A stretch of 33,216 bases of DNA from Thermoleophilia bacterium. GTDB taxonomy: Bacteria; Actinomycetota; Thermoleophilia; BMS3ABIN01. Position numbers and translations under genes: made by a program. Positions 14,570 through 22,357 of this stretch are shown piece by piece (position 1 is the stretch's first letter; every line of letters begins with the position of its first letter). Below the pieces are notes generated by a model. It ran no database searches. It was not told the origin of the DNA and saw nothing but the letters and a program-made list of their open reading frames with translations. Where the stretch lies: the NCBI GenBank assembly GCA_014859345.1, contig JACUUL010000021.1:1-33216 (forward strand). Reading direction: 5' to 3'.

Positions 14570-16450
14570 ATGAGCGGCATAGCCGGCATCCTCAAAACTC
14601 CATCAAGCGCCGTATCCGAAGAAGAGCTTATCCGCCTCGCCGACGCCATCGCCCATCGGGGGCCGGATGGCCGGGCGACCTTTATCGATGCCAATCTGGG
14701 GCTGGCCCATTGCTATCTCCGGATCCCCTCGGCGGTATCGACGCCGCATCCCGTCTATAACGAAGACCGGAGCCTGGCGGCGGTGTGCGACGGGCGCGTC
14801 TATAATCATGCGGAACTGCGGCGCCGGCTTGAGGCAAAAGGGCACCGGTTCTCCACCGCGTCCGATGTCGAGGTGCTTCTCCATCTTTACGAGGAGAAAG
14901 GAAACCGGTTTCTGGATGATGTCAACGGCATGTACGGTCTGGCGCTCTGGGACGGCCGCCGCCGGCGGCTGCTCCTGGCCCGTGATCGCATTGGCGTCAA
15001 GCCCCTTTATTACGCCCAGGCCGCCTCGGGACTGCTGTTCGGATCGGAGATAAAGGCCATCCTGGCCGATGCTTCGGTCAAGCGCCGGGTCAACTTCCGG
15101 GCCATGAGTGATTTTTTCGGTCTCTCATACATTTTCGACGGCGAGACCATGTTCGAAGACATCATGGCGGTACCGCCCGGCTGCATCTACTCTGTTGAGG
15201 CAGGCCGGCCGGGCAGGCTCAGCCGCTACTGGGAGATGGAGTTCGACCCCGACCGTCCCTGGAACGAGCCGGAGTTGATGGAAAGGGGTTTGGCGGTGCT
15301 GGAAGAGGCGGTCGCCCTGGAGATCGCCGATGTGGATCAGGTGGGCATCCATCTGAGCGGAGGCATCGACTCAAGCTTTATCACCTCACTGGCGGCGCGC
15401 AATGACCGCGATCGCATTATCGCCCTGTCGGCTGGGTTCAGGGAGAAGAGTTACGACGAACGCGACTATGCGCGCCTGGCCGCCGAGCAGGCCGGGGTGG
15501 AGCACCGCGAGGTGGAGGTCTTTCCCGAGGAGACCACATTCCTGGACACCATGGAAAAGGTGATCTGGCATGTGGACGAGCCCACGGTCAGCCCTGGTAT
15601 CCATTCTTTTTATGTGCTCAACGAATTCACCGCCCGGCACGTCAAGGTGGTTCTGGGCGGCCAGGGCAGCAACGAGCTGCTGGCCGGGTACAACCGCTAC
15701 GTCCTGGCCGAGACCAGGGATGTGTTCGCCCGGCATCTGAAGCGCCTGAACCTGCCCGGCATGGTTGGCGACATCCGGGCGACGGCAGGGTTTTTCGGGC
15801 CCAGGCCGCTAAAGGGCATGCTGCTTGAGGCATCCAGGTCCCCCGGGCAGCGGGCCCTCAAAATCGCCAGTACATTCGCCCCCCGGGAGAAGCTGGAGCT
15901 CTTCTCCGACGCGGTGAGAGCCCACCTGAATGGTTATACCACCGAGCGGCGGTACCTTTCAGGATTCGAATCAGCTCCGGCCAGCACCACCATGGACCGG
16001 ATGATGTATCTGGACATGAAGAACATGATGCCCAACATGTGCCGCATCCTCGACCGCACCAGCGCCGCTTTCGGCGTGGAGGCGCGCACCCCTTATCTGG
16101 ACCACAATTTTGTGGAGTTCGCCGCCAGCCTGCCTGATGATGCCGTGCTCAAAGGCACCGAATCGAAATACATCCTGAAAAAGATGGGAGAGGGGATACT
16201 CAATCACGGCACCATCTACCGCGACAAATCGGGATTCGCGGCTCCGGTGACCCCGTGGCTGCAGGGGCATCTGCGGCGGGAGGCCCGCGACATCATCTTC
16301 TCCCGCCGGGCCCTGGGCCGCGGCTATTTCGATGAGGGAAGCATGCGGACGCTGGTGGACCGCCATGAGAAGACCGGCCGCGGCGTGTGGCAGGTATGGA
16401 TGCTGCTTATCTTCGAGCTCTGGCACCGCAAGTTCATCGACGGAGACTGA
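14570..16450 (+). CDS. Asparagine synthetase-like protein with degenerate glutaminase site (copy 2)
   Basis: A 626-residue paralog of the protein at 10655-12550. The synthetase half looks able to bind ATP: SGGIDSS PP-loop (263-269), SPGIHSFY, GGQGSNELLAGY (363-374) and ESKYILKK. The N-terminal glutaminase half, however, has lost its key residues: Cys2 is Ser (MSGIAG), the substrate-binding arginine is Tyr49 (HCYLRI), and NGE has become DGR (74-76); HRGPD and D99 remain. It should therefore not hydrolyse glutamine. Possibilities are use of free ammonia, another amine, a partner glutaminase, or a beta-lactam-synthetase-like intramolecular reaction. GSDE of copy 1 is GSNE here. It follows SPASM rSAM 1 by 7 bases, so the two are probably cotranscribed. 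Confidence 0.88.
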   Translation: MSGIAGILKTPSSAVSEEELIRLADAIAHRGPDGRATFIDANLGLAHCYLRIPSAVSTPHPVYNEDRSLAAVCDGRVYNHAELRRRLEAKGHRFSTASDVEVLLHLYEEKGNRFLDDVNGMYGLALWDGRRRRLLLARDRIGVKPLYYAQAASGLLFGSEIKAILADASVKRRVNFRAMSDFFGLSYIFDGETMFEDIMAVPPGCIYSVEAGRPGRLSRYWEMEFDPDRPWNEPELMERGLAVLEEAVALEIADVDQVGIHLSGGIDSSFITSLAARNDRDRIIALSAGFREKSYDERDYARLAAEQAGVEHREVEVFPEETTFLDTMEKVIWHVDEPTVSPGIHSFYVLNEFTARHVKVVLGGQGSNELLAGYNRYVLAETRDVFARHLKRLNLPGMVGDIRATAGFFGPRPLKGMLLEASRSPGQRALKIASTFAPREKLELFSDAVRAHLNGYTTERRYLSGFESAPASTTMDRMMYLDMKNMMPNMCRILDRTSAAFGVEARTPYLDHNFVEFAASLPDDAVLKGTESKYILKKMGEGILNHGTIYRDKSGFAAPVTPWLQGHLRREARDIIFSRRALGRGYFDEGSMRTLVDRHEKTGRGVWQVWMLLIFELWHRKFIDGD

Positions 16451-16460
16451 TCGCCTCAGC

Positions 16461-16490
16461 TTACCTTTTAAGCGGGCGCGGGTGTAGAAT
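16461..16490 (+). promoter_or_regulatory. Possible internal promoter before B12-rSAM 4
   Basis: TAGAAT at 16485-16490 matches the -10 consensus at five of six positions. A weak -35, TTACCT, lies at 16461-16466 with 18-base spacing. The 143-base gap between asparagine synthetase 2 and B12-rSAM 4 is the longest in this run, which makes a second promoter plausible. Confidence 0.35.
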
Positions 16491-16593
16491 CCGTTTGGGA
16501 ATAATGTCATTCTGAAAGGCGCAGCGACGGGGATCTGCTTCCAAACGACCATTGTACGACTTATCCTGAAACAAGCCTGAAGGTTTTTACGCG

Positions 16594-18054
16594 ATGAAAG
16601 TCCTTTTCGTCTATCCCAACATAGCGCGCAACCGTTCGCCGCAGGTGGGCCTCAGCTCCCTGGCGGGCACCCTGGCCCGCGCCGGCCACGATTGCCGCTT
16701 GCTTGACATCACTTTTATCGAAGACTCCCGGGTAGCCGGCGCCTACCGGCGTCTTCTCGAGGATTATCAGCCTGATCTTGTCGGTTTTTCCTGCCGCAGC
16801 ACCGAATGGGAAACGGCCCAGGCCATCATGCGCATGGCCGATCCTGATGCTCCCGTTGTCGTTGGCGGTCCCCACGCAACCATTGCCCCCGAAGAAGTGA
16901 TCGCCGACCCGCGTGTGGACATGCTGGTTCGGGGCGAGGGTGAGGAGGCCATCATCGACCTGATCGGCCGCCTGGAGTCAGGCGCCGGCCTCTCGGATAT
17001 GCCCAACCTGTGGGGAAGAAAAGATGGCGCGGTCTTCAGCAACGATGTGCGGCCGCTGATTCAGGACCTGGACAGCATCGCCATGCCCGACTGGAGCCTG
17101 TGGGACGAGCGACATTTCCGTGAGCATGCCCATCATGCCTTTTCGCGGACGGCCGAGGTCTTCGGCGATCTGGAGACCTCCCGGGGATGCCCATATTCCT
17201 GCCCGTACTGCCTGACCCCGGTGATGCAGGAGATATACCGGGGCAAGGGCAAGTATCACCGCGAGAAGTCAGCCGGGCGGATTGTTGCCGAGGTGGCGAA
17301 AATCCGGGAGGAGCGCGGCATCGATTATGTCAGGTTCGTGGACGAGACCTTCATCCTTAATCGCGGGCGCCTCAAGGAATTCTGCGAGATGTACCGGGAT
17401 GATATAGGCCTGCCGTTCTCCTTCAGCACCCGGCCCGAGACCGTCAGCGACGACATGATGAGGCTGCTGGCAGGCGCCGGGGCCAACTGCGTCTCTTTTG
17501 GGCTGGAGTCCGGCAATGAACAGTACCGGCGCGAGATGCTTAACCGCCGCACCAAGCAACGCGAGGTTATCGATGCGGTGGCGCTCGCCAAGAAATACGG
17601 CGTCAAGACCTTCGCCTTCGTAATGATCGGCCTGCCTCACGAGACGAGGGAGCATATCCAGGACACCCTGGAGCTCATTCACCTGTTGCAGCCGGACGTG
17701 TTCCAGATCACCATTTTTTATCCCTTCGAGGGGACGCCTTTCTACGAATACTGCATCAGCGAGGGCCTCCTGGACAAGGACCACGAACGGCTGACAGAGA
17801 TCTGGAAAGGTTCGGTTCTCAAGCAGCCGGGGCTGTCCAGCGATTATCTGGTCCGCCTGCGGGAGCTGATGTTCGTGTTCGCCCGCCTGGAAAAGCGCTG
17901 GTGGCCTCTGATGACCTTCCTGGAAAAGCGGCCGCTGGCCTACGCCGTCTGGCATAACGCCCGCCGCGGCAGGCGGCTGGCGGCCAGGATCGCCCGGCGG
18001 CTGACCAACGGCCGCCGGGGCCGTTCGCCCCAGGCCGAAATCACGGGAACCTGA
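16594..18054 (+). CDS. B12-binding-domain radical SAM protein 4
   Basis: A 486-residue protein with a cobalamin-binding-like domain (VLFVYPNIARN; QVGLSSLAGTLARAGHD; VVVGGPHATIAPEEV at 88-102; VRGEGEEA) and a radical SAM domain with cysteines C199, C203 and C206 in SRGCPYSCPYC. FGLESGNEQ, FVMIGLPHETRE and FYPFEGTPFYEYC follow. With its GGPHAT motif it groups with B12-rSAM 1 rather than with the WGGYH subgroup; proteins of this shape include BchE, hopanoid HpnJ-like and P-methylase-like enzymes. The C-terminal 60 residues are very basic (RRGRRLAARIARR). A GAAGG lies about 10 bases before the ATG. B12-rSAM 5 starts 16 bases after its stop, so it probably opens an operon running to 21980. Confidence 0.9.
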   Translation: MKVLFVYPNIARNRSPQVGLSSLAGTLARAGHDCRLLDITFIEDSRVAGAYRRLLEDYQPDLVGFSCRSTEWETAQAIMRMADPDAPVVVGGPHATIAPEEVIADPRVDMLVRGEGEEAIIDLIGRLESGAGLSDMPNLWGRKDGAVFSNDVRPLIQDLDSIAMPDWSLWDERHFREHAHHAFSRTAEVFGDLETSRGCPYSCPYCLTPVMQEIYRGKGKYHREKSAGRIVAEVAKIREERGIDYVRFVDETFILNRGRLKEFCEMYRDDIGLPFSFSTRPETVSDDMMRLLAGAGANCVSFGLESGNEQYRREMLNRRTKQREVIDAVALAKKYGVKTFAFVMIGLPHETREHIQDTLELIHLLQPDVFQITIFYPFEGTPFYEYCISEGLLDKDHERLTEIWKGSVLKQPGLSSDYLVRLRELMFVFARLEKRWWPLMTFLEKRPLAYAVWHNARRGRRLAARIARRLTNGRRGRSPQAEITGT

Positions 18055-18070
18055 GGGAATCTCTTTTCGC

Positions 18071-19525
18071 ATGAGTGACAAGGTCACCCTCATCTTCCCC
18101 CGCCTGAGGCGCGAGAGCAACGTGTGGGCGCCGCTGCCCCTCATGGCCGTGGCTGCGCCTTTGCTCGCCGAAGGTTTCGAGATCGAGCTGCTGGACCCCC
18201 GGACTTTCCATCCCCACATCCCGGAGATCCTGCAGGCAGCCGGCGGCTCCCTTTTCGTAGGACTCTCGGTGATGACCGGATTCCAGATCCGGGACGCGGT
18301 GATCATTTCAAAGGCGCTTAAGGACGTTTATCCGGAGATGCCGGTGGTCTGGGGGGGCTACCATGCCAGCATGCTGCCGGAGCAGACCCTGGCCGAGGAT
18401 TACGTAGACATGGTCATCCGGGGGCAGGGCCAGCCGACGGCGCTGGAGCTGGCGCGCAGGCTGGCCGCCGGCGAAGACCTCGAGGGGGTGCCGGGCCTGT
18501 GTTACAAGCGGGACGGCGAGGCCATCGTCGCCGAGCATCCGCCTCTGGTGGAGATCGATCAGTACCCCTCCACGCCTTATGACATCCTCGACATCGAGAC
18601 GTATATGGTGCCCGATCTGGGCACCCGCACCATGAAGTATTTCTCGTCGCAAGGTTGCCCGTTCGGCTGCGGTTTCTGCGCCGAGACCTCCATGTACGGC
18701 CGCGGCTGGGTCGGCTTTCCGCCGGAGCGGGTATTGGACGATCTCGAGAATCTGGCCAAAAATTACGGAGTCAACGCCATCGATTTCGCCGATACCAACT
18801 TCTTTGTCAGCAAAAAGCGGGTCAAGGCCATCTGCGAGGGCATCCTGGAGCGGGGGCTCGACCTGAAGTGGGCTGCCGACGTGCGCACCAGGCAGTTCAT
18901 CGACTTCTCGCCCCGGTTCCGGGAGCTGATCCGCGACGCAGGATGCCGCCGTCTGCTGCTGGGAGCAGAGTCAGGCTCCCAGGAGGCGCTGAAGATGATC
19001 GGCAAGCAAACCACGGTGGATGATACCCTGCATGTGGCGCGTCTCTGCGACGGCCTGGGCATCACCGCGCGCTTTACCACAATGTTCGGTTTTCCGGGGG
19101 AGCCGGAGAAGGACATCGAGTTGACGCTGAGGATGATTGAAGGCATCAAGGCCGTCAATGAGGATTTCGAAGTGCATGGCTTTTTCTTCGCTCCATATCC
19201 GGGAGCTCCAATGTACGAGGAGGCCGTACAGCTGGGCTTTAGGCCGCCCGGCTGGCTGGAAGGGTGGGCCGACTTCGATCTCACCGAACTGCACACTCCC
19301 TGGGTGAATCCCGAATACAAGAAGAAAGTTGACATGATCATTGATTTTTATATGCCCTATGCCTCGCCGGGGCCCGAGCTGCGGCAGAAGATGGCCGCGG
19401 GGGGGCCCAGATCATATGCTTACAGGGCCATGCACCGTCTGGCTTCCTGGCGGGTGGGCAACCGCAATTTCGAGGCGCCTCTGGAGTGGAAGCTGAAGCA
19501 GCTAAAAGCAGGGCGCAGGGGATGA
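18071..19525 (+). CDS. B12-binding-domain radical SAM protein 5 (WGGYH subgroup)
   Basis: A 484-residue protein. The N-terminal domain has APLPLMAVAAPLLAEGFE, LSVMTGFQIRD and VVWGGYHASMLPEQT. The cluster cysteines are C196, C200 and C203 in SSQGCPFGCGFC. It has the subgroup blocks FADTNFFVSKKRV, LLGAESGSQEALK, MFGFPGEPEKD, FAPYPGAPMYEEA, GWLEGWADFD and the tail APLEWKLKQLK. The last codons overlap the start of zinc-ribbon methyltransferase 1 by 4 bases (ATGA), indicating translational coupling. The most similar gene products nearby are those at 20520 and 26768. Its likely activity is a radical methylation or rearrangement needing cobalamin; the substrate is unknown. Confidence 0.9.
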   Translation: MSDKVTLIFPRLRRESNVWAPLPLMAVAAPLLAEGFEIELLDPRTFHPHIPEILQAAGGSLFVGLSVMTGFQIRDAVIISKALKDVYPEMPVVWGGYHASMLPEQTLAEDYVDMVIRGQGQPTALELARRLAAGEDLEGVPGLCYKRDGEAIVAEHPPLVEIDQYPSTPYDILDIETYMVPDLGTRTMKYFSSQGCPFGCGFCAETSMYGRGWVGFPPERVLDDLENLAKNYGVNAIDFADTNFFVSKKRVKAICEGILERGLDLKWAADVRTRQFIDFSPRFRELIRDAGCRRLLLGAESGSQEALKMIGKQTTVDDTLHVARLCDGLGITARFTTMFGFPGEPEKDIELTLRMIEGIKAVNEDFEVHGFFFAPYPGAPMYEEAVQLGFRPPGWLEGWADFDLTELHTPWVNPEYKKKVDMIIDFYMPYASPGPELRQKMAAGGPRSYAYRAMHRLASWRVGNRNFEAPLEWKLKQLKAGRRG

Positions 19526-20523
19526 AGGCCGATTTAAAAAAAGAGCAAAAAAGCGGCAAAGACGCGGGCCAGCCGGTCAACTGCGCCGTCTGCGGCAGCG
19601 CCGGCGCCACGCTTAAATGGACAGTGCGGGACACGCTGCTGGATTTCCAGGGTGAGCAACAGATAGTCCAATGCCGCCTGTGCGGCACTCTCAGGATGTC
19701 GCCCTTGCCTCCTTTCGAGGAGCGCCGCCGCGCCTTTAGCGACGAGTATCCCCTGTTCGACTGGGCGCTGGGACGCAAGCATGCTTCCCCCGGGCAGCGC
19801 ATCGCCCGCTTCGCCGCCCAGATAGATCAGATCAACCGGCGCCAGCGTCCCGGCCGGCTTCTGGACGTGGGCGCCGGCGATGGATATTTCATGCTGTGCA
19901 TGAAGCAGCGAGGCTGGGAGGTGAGCGGCATCGAGCTCAACGAACAGGTCGCAATCTTCGCCCGCGAACAGCTGGGACTGGACATGGCAGCCGGCGCCGA
20001 GCACGAGGTGGACTGGGACGGCAGCTACGATTGCATCACGCTTTTTGGCGTGATCGAGGATGTCGACGATCCAGCAGCTCTGCTGGGACGGTGCCACCGG
20101 CACCTCAACGAGGGCGGCCTGCTGGTTGTCCAGACGCACAATATAGCTTCCTGGGAGGCCCGCTACTTCGGACGGCACTGGTTTAACGTGGAAGCGCCCC
20201 GGCACGTATGGCACTTTTCGCCGGGAACGCTCGGGCGGTTGCTGGAACAAAATCGCTTCGGCCTGGAGGACCTGTTGCACTACGGTTCGGCTTTCGTCAC
20301 CGAGCGCAGCATCGAGAACCGGAGGGGCCGGAAGTTTCCCGCGTCCGCCCTGGACCGGTTGCTGAGGAAAGTGGCCATCGCTCCGGCGGAGAAGATCCTG
20401 CCCCGCCTGGGACAGGGCATCATGATCGAAGCTTACTGCCGCAAGGCGGGCCGCGCAGCCGGGGCCCCGGGCCCGCAGGTGGACAGCCCGGGGCGGGTGG
20501 CCCCAAAGAAGGCGGTTAAATGA
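19522..20523 (+). CDS. Zinc-ribbon class I SAM methyltransferase (copy 1)
   Basis: A 333-residue protein. A zinc ribbon at the N-terminus (C21-x2-C24 and C51-x2-C54) is followed by a class I methyltransferase domain with motif I LLDVGAGDGYF, acidic IELNEQ and FGVIEDVDDP. It also has the VQTHNIASWEARYFGRHW and VEAPRHVWHFSPGTL blocks of the Methyltransf_23-like group that occurs in glycan clusters. ATG 19522 overlaps the stop of B12-rSAM 5 (ATGA), and its own stop overlaps the start of B12-rSAM 6 in the same way, so the three proteins should be made in a fixed ratio. The zinc ribbon may hold the domain together or bind a partner. A second protein of this design is at 29315-30292, again directly after an rSAM gene. 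The acceptor is unknown. Confidence 0.88.
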   Translation: MKADLKKEQKSGKDAGQPVNCAVCGSAGATLKWTVRDTLLDFQGEQQIVQCRLCGTLRMSPLPPFEERRRAFSDEYPLFDWALGRKHASPGQRIARFAAQIDQINRRQRPGRLLDVGAGDGYFMLCMKQRGWEVSGIELNEQVAIFAREQLGLDMAAGAEHEVDWDGSYDCITLFGVIEDVDDPAALLGRCHRHLNEGGLLVVQTHNIASWEARYFGRHWFNVEAPRHVWHFSPGTLGRLLEQNRFGLEDLLHYGSAFVTERSIENRRGRKFPASALDRLLRKVAIAPAEKILPRLGQGIMIEAYCRKAGRAAGAPGPQVDSPGRVAPKKAVK

Positions 20524-21980
20524 AGTTTGTCTTTTTCTTCCCTCTGACCAACAAGAACAACGCCCACAAGGTGAGCCCGCCCCTGAGCGTCATGGCTCTG
20601 GCGGCGCCGCTTAAGGCCAGGAACATCGAGGTGGATATCGTCGATGCCCGGGTGGAGCCGGATTATCGCGGGCGGGTGCTGGCCAGCATGGCCGACGCCG
20701 ACCTCCTCGGGGTAAGCTCCATGACCGGCTGGCAGATAGCCGACGGCCTGGCCGTTTCACAGGCCGTCAAGGAGAGATACCCGGAAAAACCGGTTGTCTG
20801 GGGCGGCTACCATCCCTCTTTGCTGGCCGAGCAGACGGCGCGCGATCCGCGGGTGGATATCGTGGTCCGGGGCCAGGGCGAGCATGCCTGCCTGGAGCTG
20901 GCCGGCTGGCTCGAGGGCGGGAAAGGCCTGGAAGAGATCGACGGCCTGACCTTTCTCACGGACGGCAAGGTCGTCAGCAACCCCGAGCGCCGCGTGGCCG
21001 ACATCAACGAGTTTCCCCCCATGCCATATGACCTGGTCGACGTGGAGAGTTATATGGATTTCAACCGCCGCGTGCACGGCGATACCCGCAGGGGCTTGAG
21101 CTATGTCTCCAGCTTTGGTTGTCCGCACGCCTGCGGCTTCTGCTCAAACCCCGAGGCCTATGGCCGCAAATGGAAGGGGCTTTCGGCAGAACGGGTGGTG
21201 GCTGAAGTGACGGAACTGGTCGAGCGCTACGATCTGGACCGGGTTTATTTCGATGACAACAACTTCTTCGCCTCCAAGCGCCGGGTACGGGAGATCTGCC
21301 GGGGTTTTCTGGATTCGCGGCGCCGGTTTGAATGGTTCGCCACCATCCGGCCATCGCAGGTGATGGCCTTTGGCGACGAGGACCTGAACCTGATCCGCGA
21401 TTCCGGCTGCACGAAGTTCATGATGGGGGCCGAGTCGGGCGACAACTCGGTCCTGGAGCTGATCAACAAGGGCAACGAGGCCCAGGACGTGCTGGACGCC
21501 ACCCGCCGCTGCCGCGACCACAGCATCCAGCCTTCCTACGTTTTCATCTTTGGTTTCCCCACCGAGAGCTGGAAGCAGATGCAGACGACGCTCGATTTCA
21601 TGAAGCAGCTTAAAGAGATATACGCCGACACCCGCACCACCACGCTCTTCTTCACTCCATACCCCGGCACAGCTCTGACCCGCCTGGGTGAGGCGGGCGG
21701 CTTCAGCATGCCCGCCACCCTTGAAGACTGGGCCGTCTACGACGCCCGGACCGTTCAGACTCCCTGGATATCCCGTAAACAGAAAATGAAGGTGAAACAG
21801 ATCGCCGACTTTTACCTGCCCTGGGCCTATCCAAATCAGCTGGCCCGGGAAAAGGTCTCACGCAGCCGGGCAAAGCCCGTCTTCTGGCTGTTTACCCTGG
21901 CCTGCCGGATCCGGGTGCGCCTGGACTATTACAGCCTTCCCTGGGAATGGAACCTGGCCCGGGCCCTCAGGCTTGCCTGA
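20520..21980 (+). CDS. B12-binding-domain radical SAM protein 6 (WGGYH subgroup)
   Basis: A 486-residue protein. The cobalamin-like domain carries SPPLSVMALAAPLKARNIE, VSSMTGWQIAD and VVWGGYHPSLLAEQT. The cysteines C201, C205 and C208 are in SSFGCPHACGFC. It also has YFDDNNFFASKRRV, MMGAESGDNSVLE, IFGFPTESWKQ, FTPYPGTALTR, TLEDWAVYDARTVQTPW and the tail LPWEWNLARAL. The ATG overlaps the methyltransferase stop by 4 bases. It closes the operon before a 377-base non-coding stretch. The GET motif common in the last strand of the rSAM core is TES here. The spacing of conserved blocks is close to that of the proteins at 18071 and 26768, so these three form the tightest paralog set. Confidence 0.9.
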   Translation: MKFVFFFPLTNKNNAHKVSPPLSVMALAAPLKARNIEVDIVDARVEPDYRGRVLASMADADLLGVSSMTGWQIADGLAVSQAVKERYPEKPVVWGGYHPSLLAEQTARDPRVDIVVRGQGEHACLELAGWLEGGKGLEEIDGLTFLTDGKVVSNPERRVADINEFPPMPYDLVDVESYMDFNRRVHGDTRRGLSYVSSFGCPHACGFCSNPEAYGRKWKGLSAERVVAEVTELVERYDLDRVYFDDNNFFASKRRVREICRGFLDSRRRFEWFATIRPSQVMAFGDEDLNLIRDSGCTKFMMGAESGDNSVLELINKGNEAQDVLDATRRCRDHSIQPSYVFIFGFPTESWKQMQTTLDFMKQLKEIYADTRTTTLFFTPYPGTALTRLGEAGGFSMPATLEDWAVYDARTVQTPWISRKQKMKVKQIADFYLPWAYPNQLAREKVSRSRAKPVFWLFTLACRIRVRLDYYSLPWEWNLARALRLA

Positions 21981-22357
21981 GATTTTTCCTGCCCCGCGGC
22001 CAGGGCTCCCGCCGCTCCGCTTTGCAGTAAACCCCCGATAACACTTTCCGGGTCCCAGCCTATGCTCGCCTCTCATTTGTCGCTGTTTCTGCGTGTGCGC
22101 CGGCATGATTTTCTGACCGGCCTGGTTCGGCGCTGGCAACAGTTTGCTTCCGCTCGCGGTGAACTCGCCGCAGCTTTCAGGCTGTTTGCTTCCGAAGTGG
22201 TGGGATTTCCCCGGCCTATTGGTGGAAATCCCTGATAGACGCCCTCTGAGGACCGCCTTAGACTTTTTTGACCATTCAGGTTTGCTTTGAGCCCGCCTGT
22301 TTGGCAGCGAAGGCAGGCGGGCTTGCATTCCGGATTCGAATCGCTCTGAGGGGGGCC
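21981..22357. other. Structured 377-base leader upstream of the secreted protein
   Basis: No convincing gene lies here. Several strong stem-loops are seen on the plus strand: GCGCCG with CGGCGC; a bulged stem around 22152-22174 (GCGG with CCGC); GGGATTTCC (22202-22210) with GGAAATCCC (22224-22232); and AGCCCGCCTG (22290-22299) with CAGGCGGGCT (22314-22323). GTTTGCTT occurs three times, at 22142, 22184 and 22280, the first two within the 11-mer GTTTGCTTCCG. A T-run lies at 22264-22269. A palindrome, GATTCGAATC, is at 22333-22342. The arrangement suggests a structured 5' leader or a cis-regulatory RNA, but I cannot match it to a known riboswitch. Confidence 0.4.

Noticed and set aside
22202-22269. 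Intrinsic terminator of the B12-rSAM 6 operon (GGGATTTCC stem plus T-run)
   Set aside because: The T-run at 22264-22269 is more than 30 bases after the stem, too far for a standard intrinsic terminator.
22333-22342. A tRNA-like T-loop string (GGATTCGAATC)
   Set aside because: The flanking bases do not form the T-arm stem, and no acceptor, D-arm or anticodon stem can be folded around it.
22268-22357. TTG at 22268 as the start of the secreted protein
   Set aside because: It would place 30 residues before the signal peptide; ATG 22358 has a ribosome binding site and directly begins the signal sequence.
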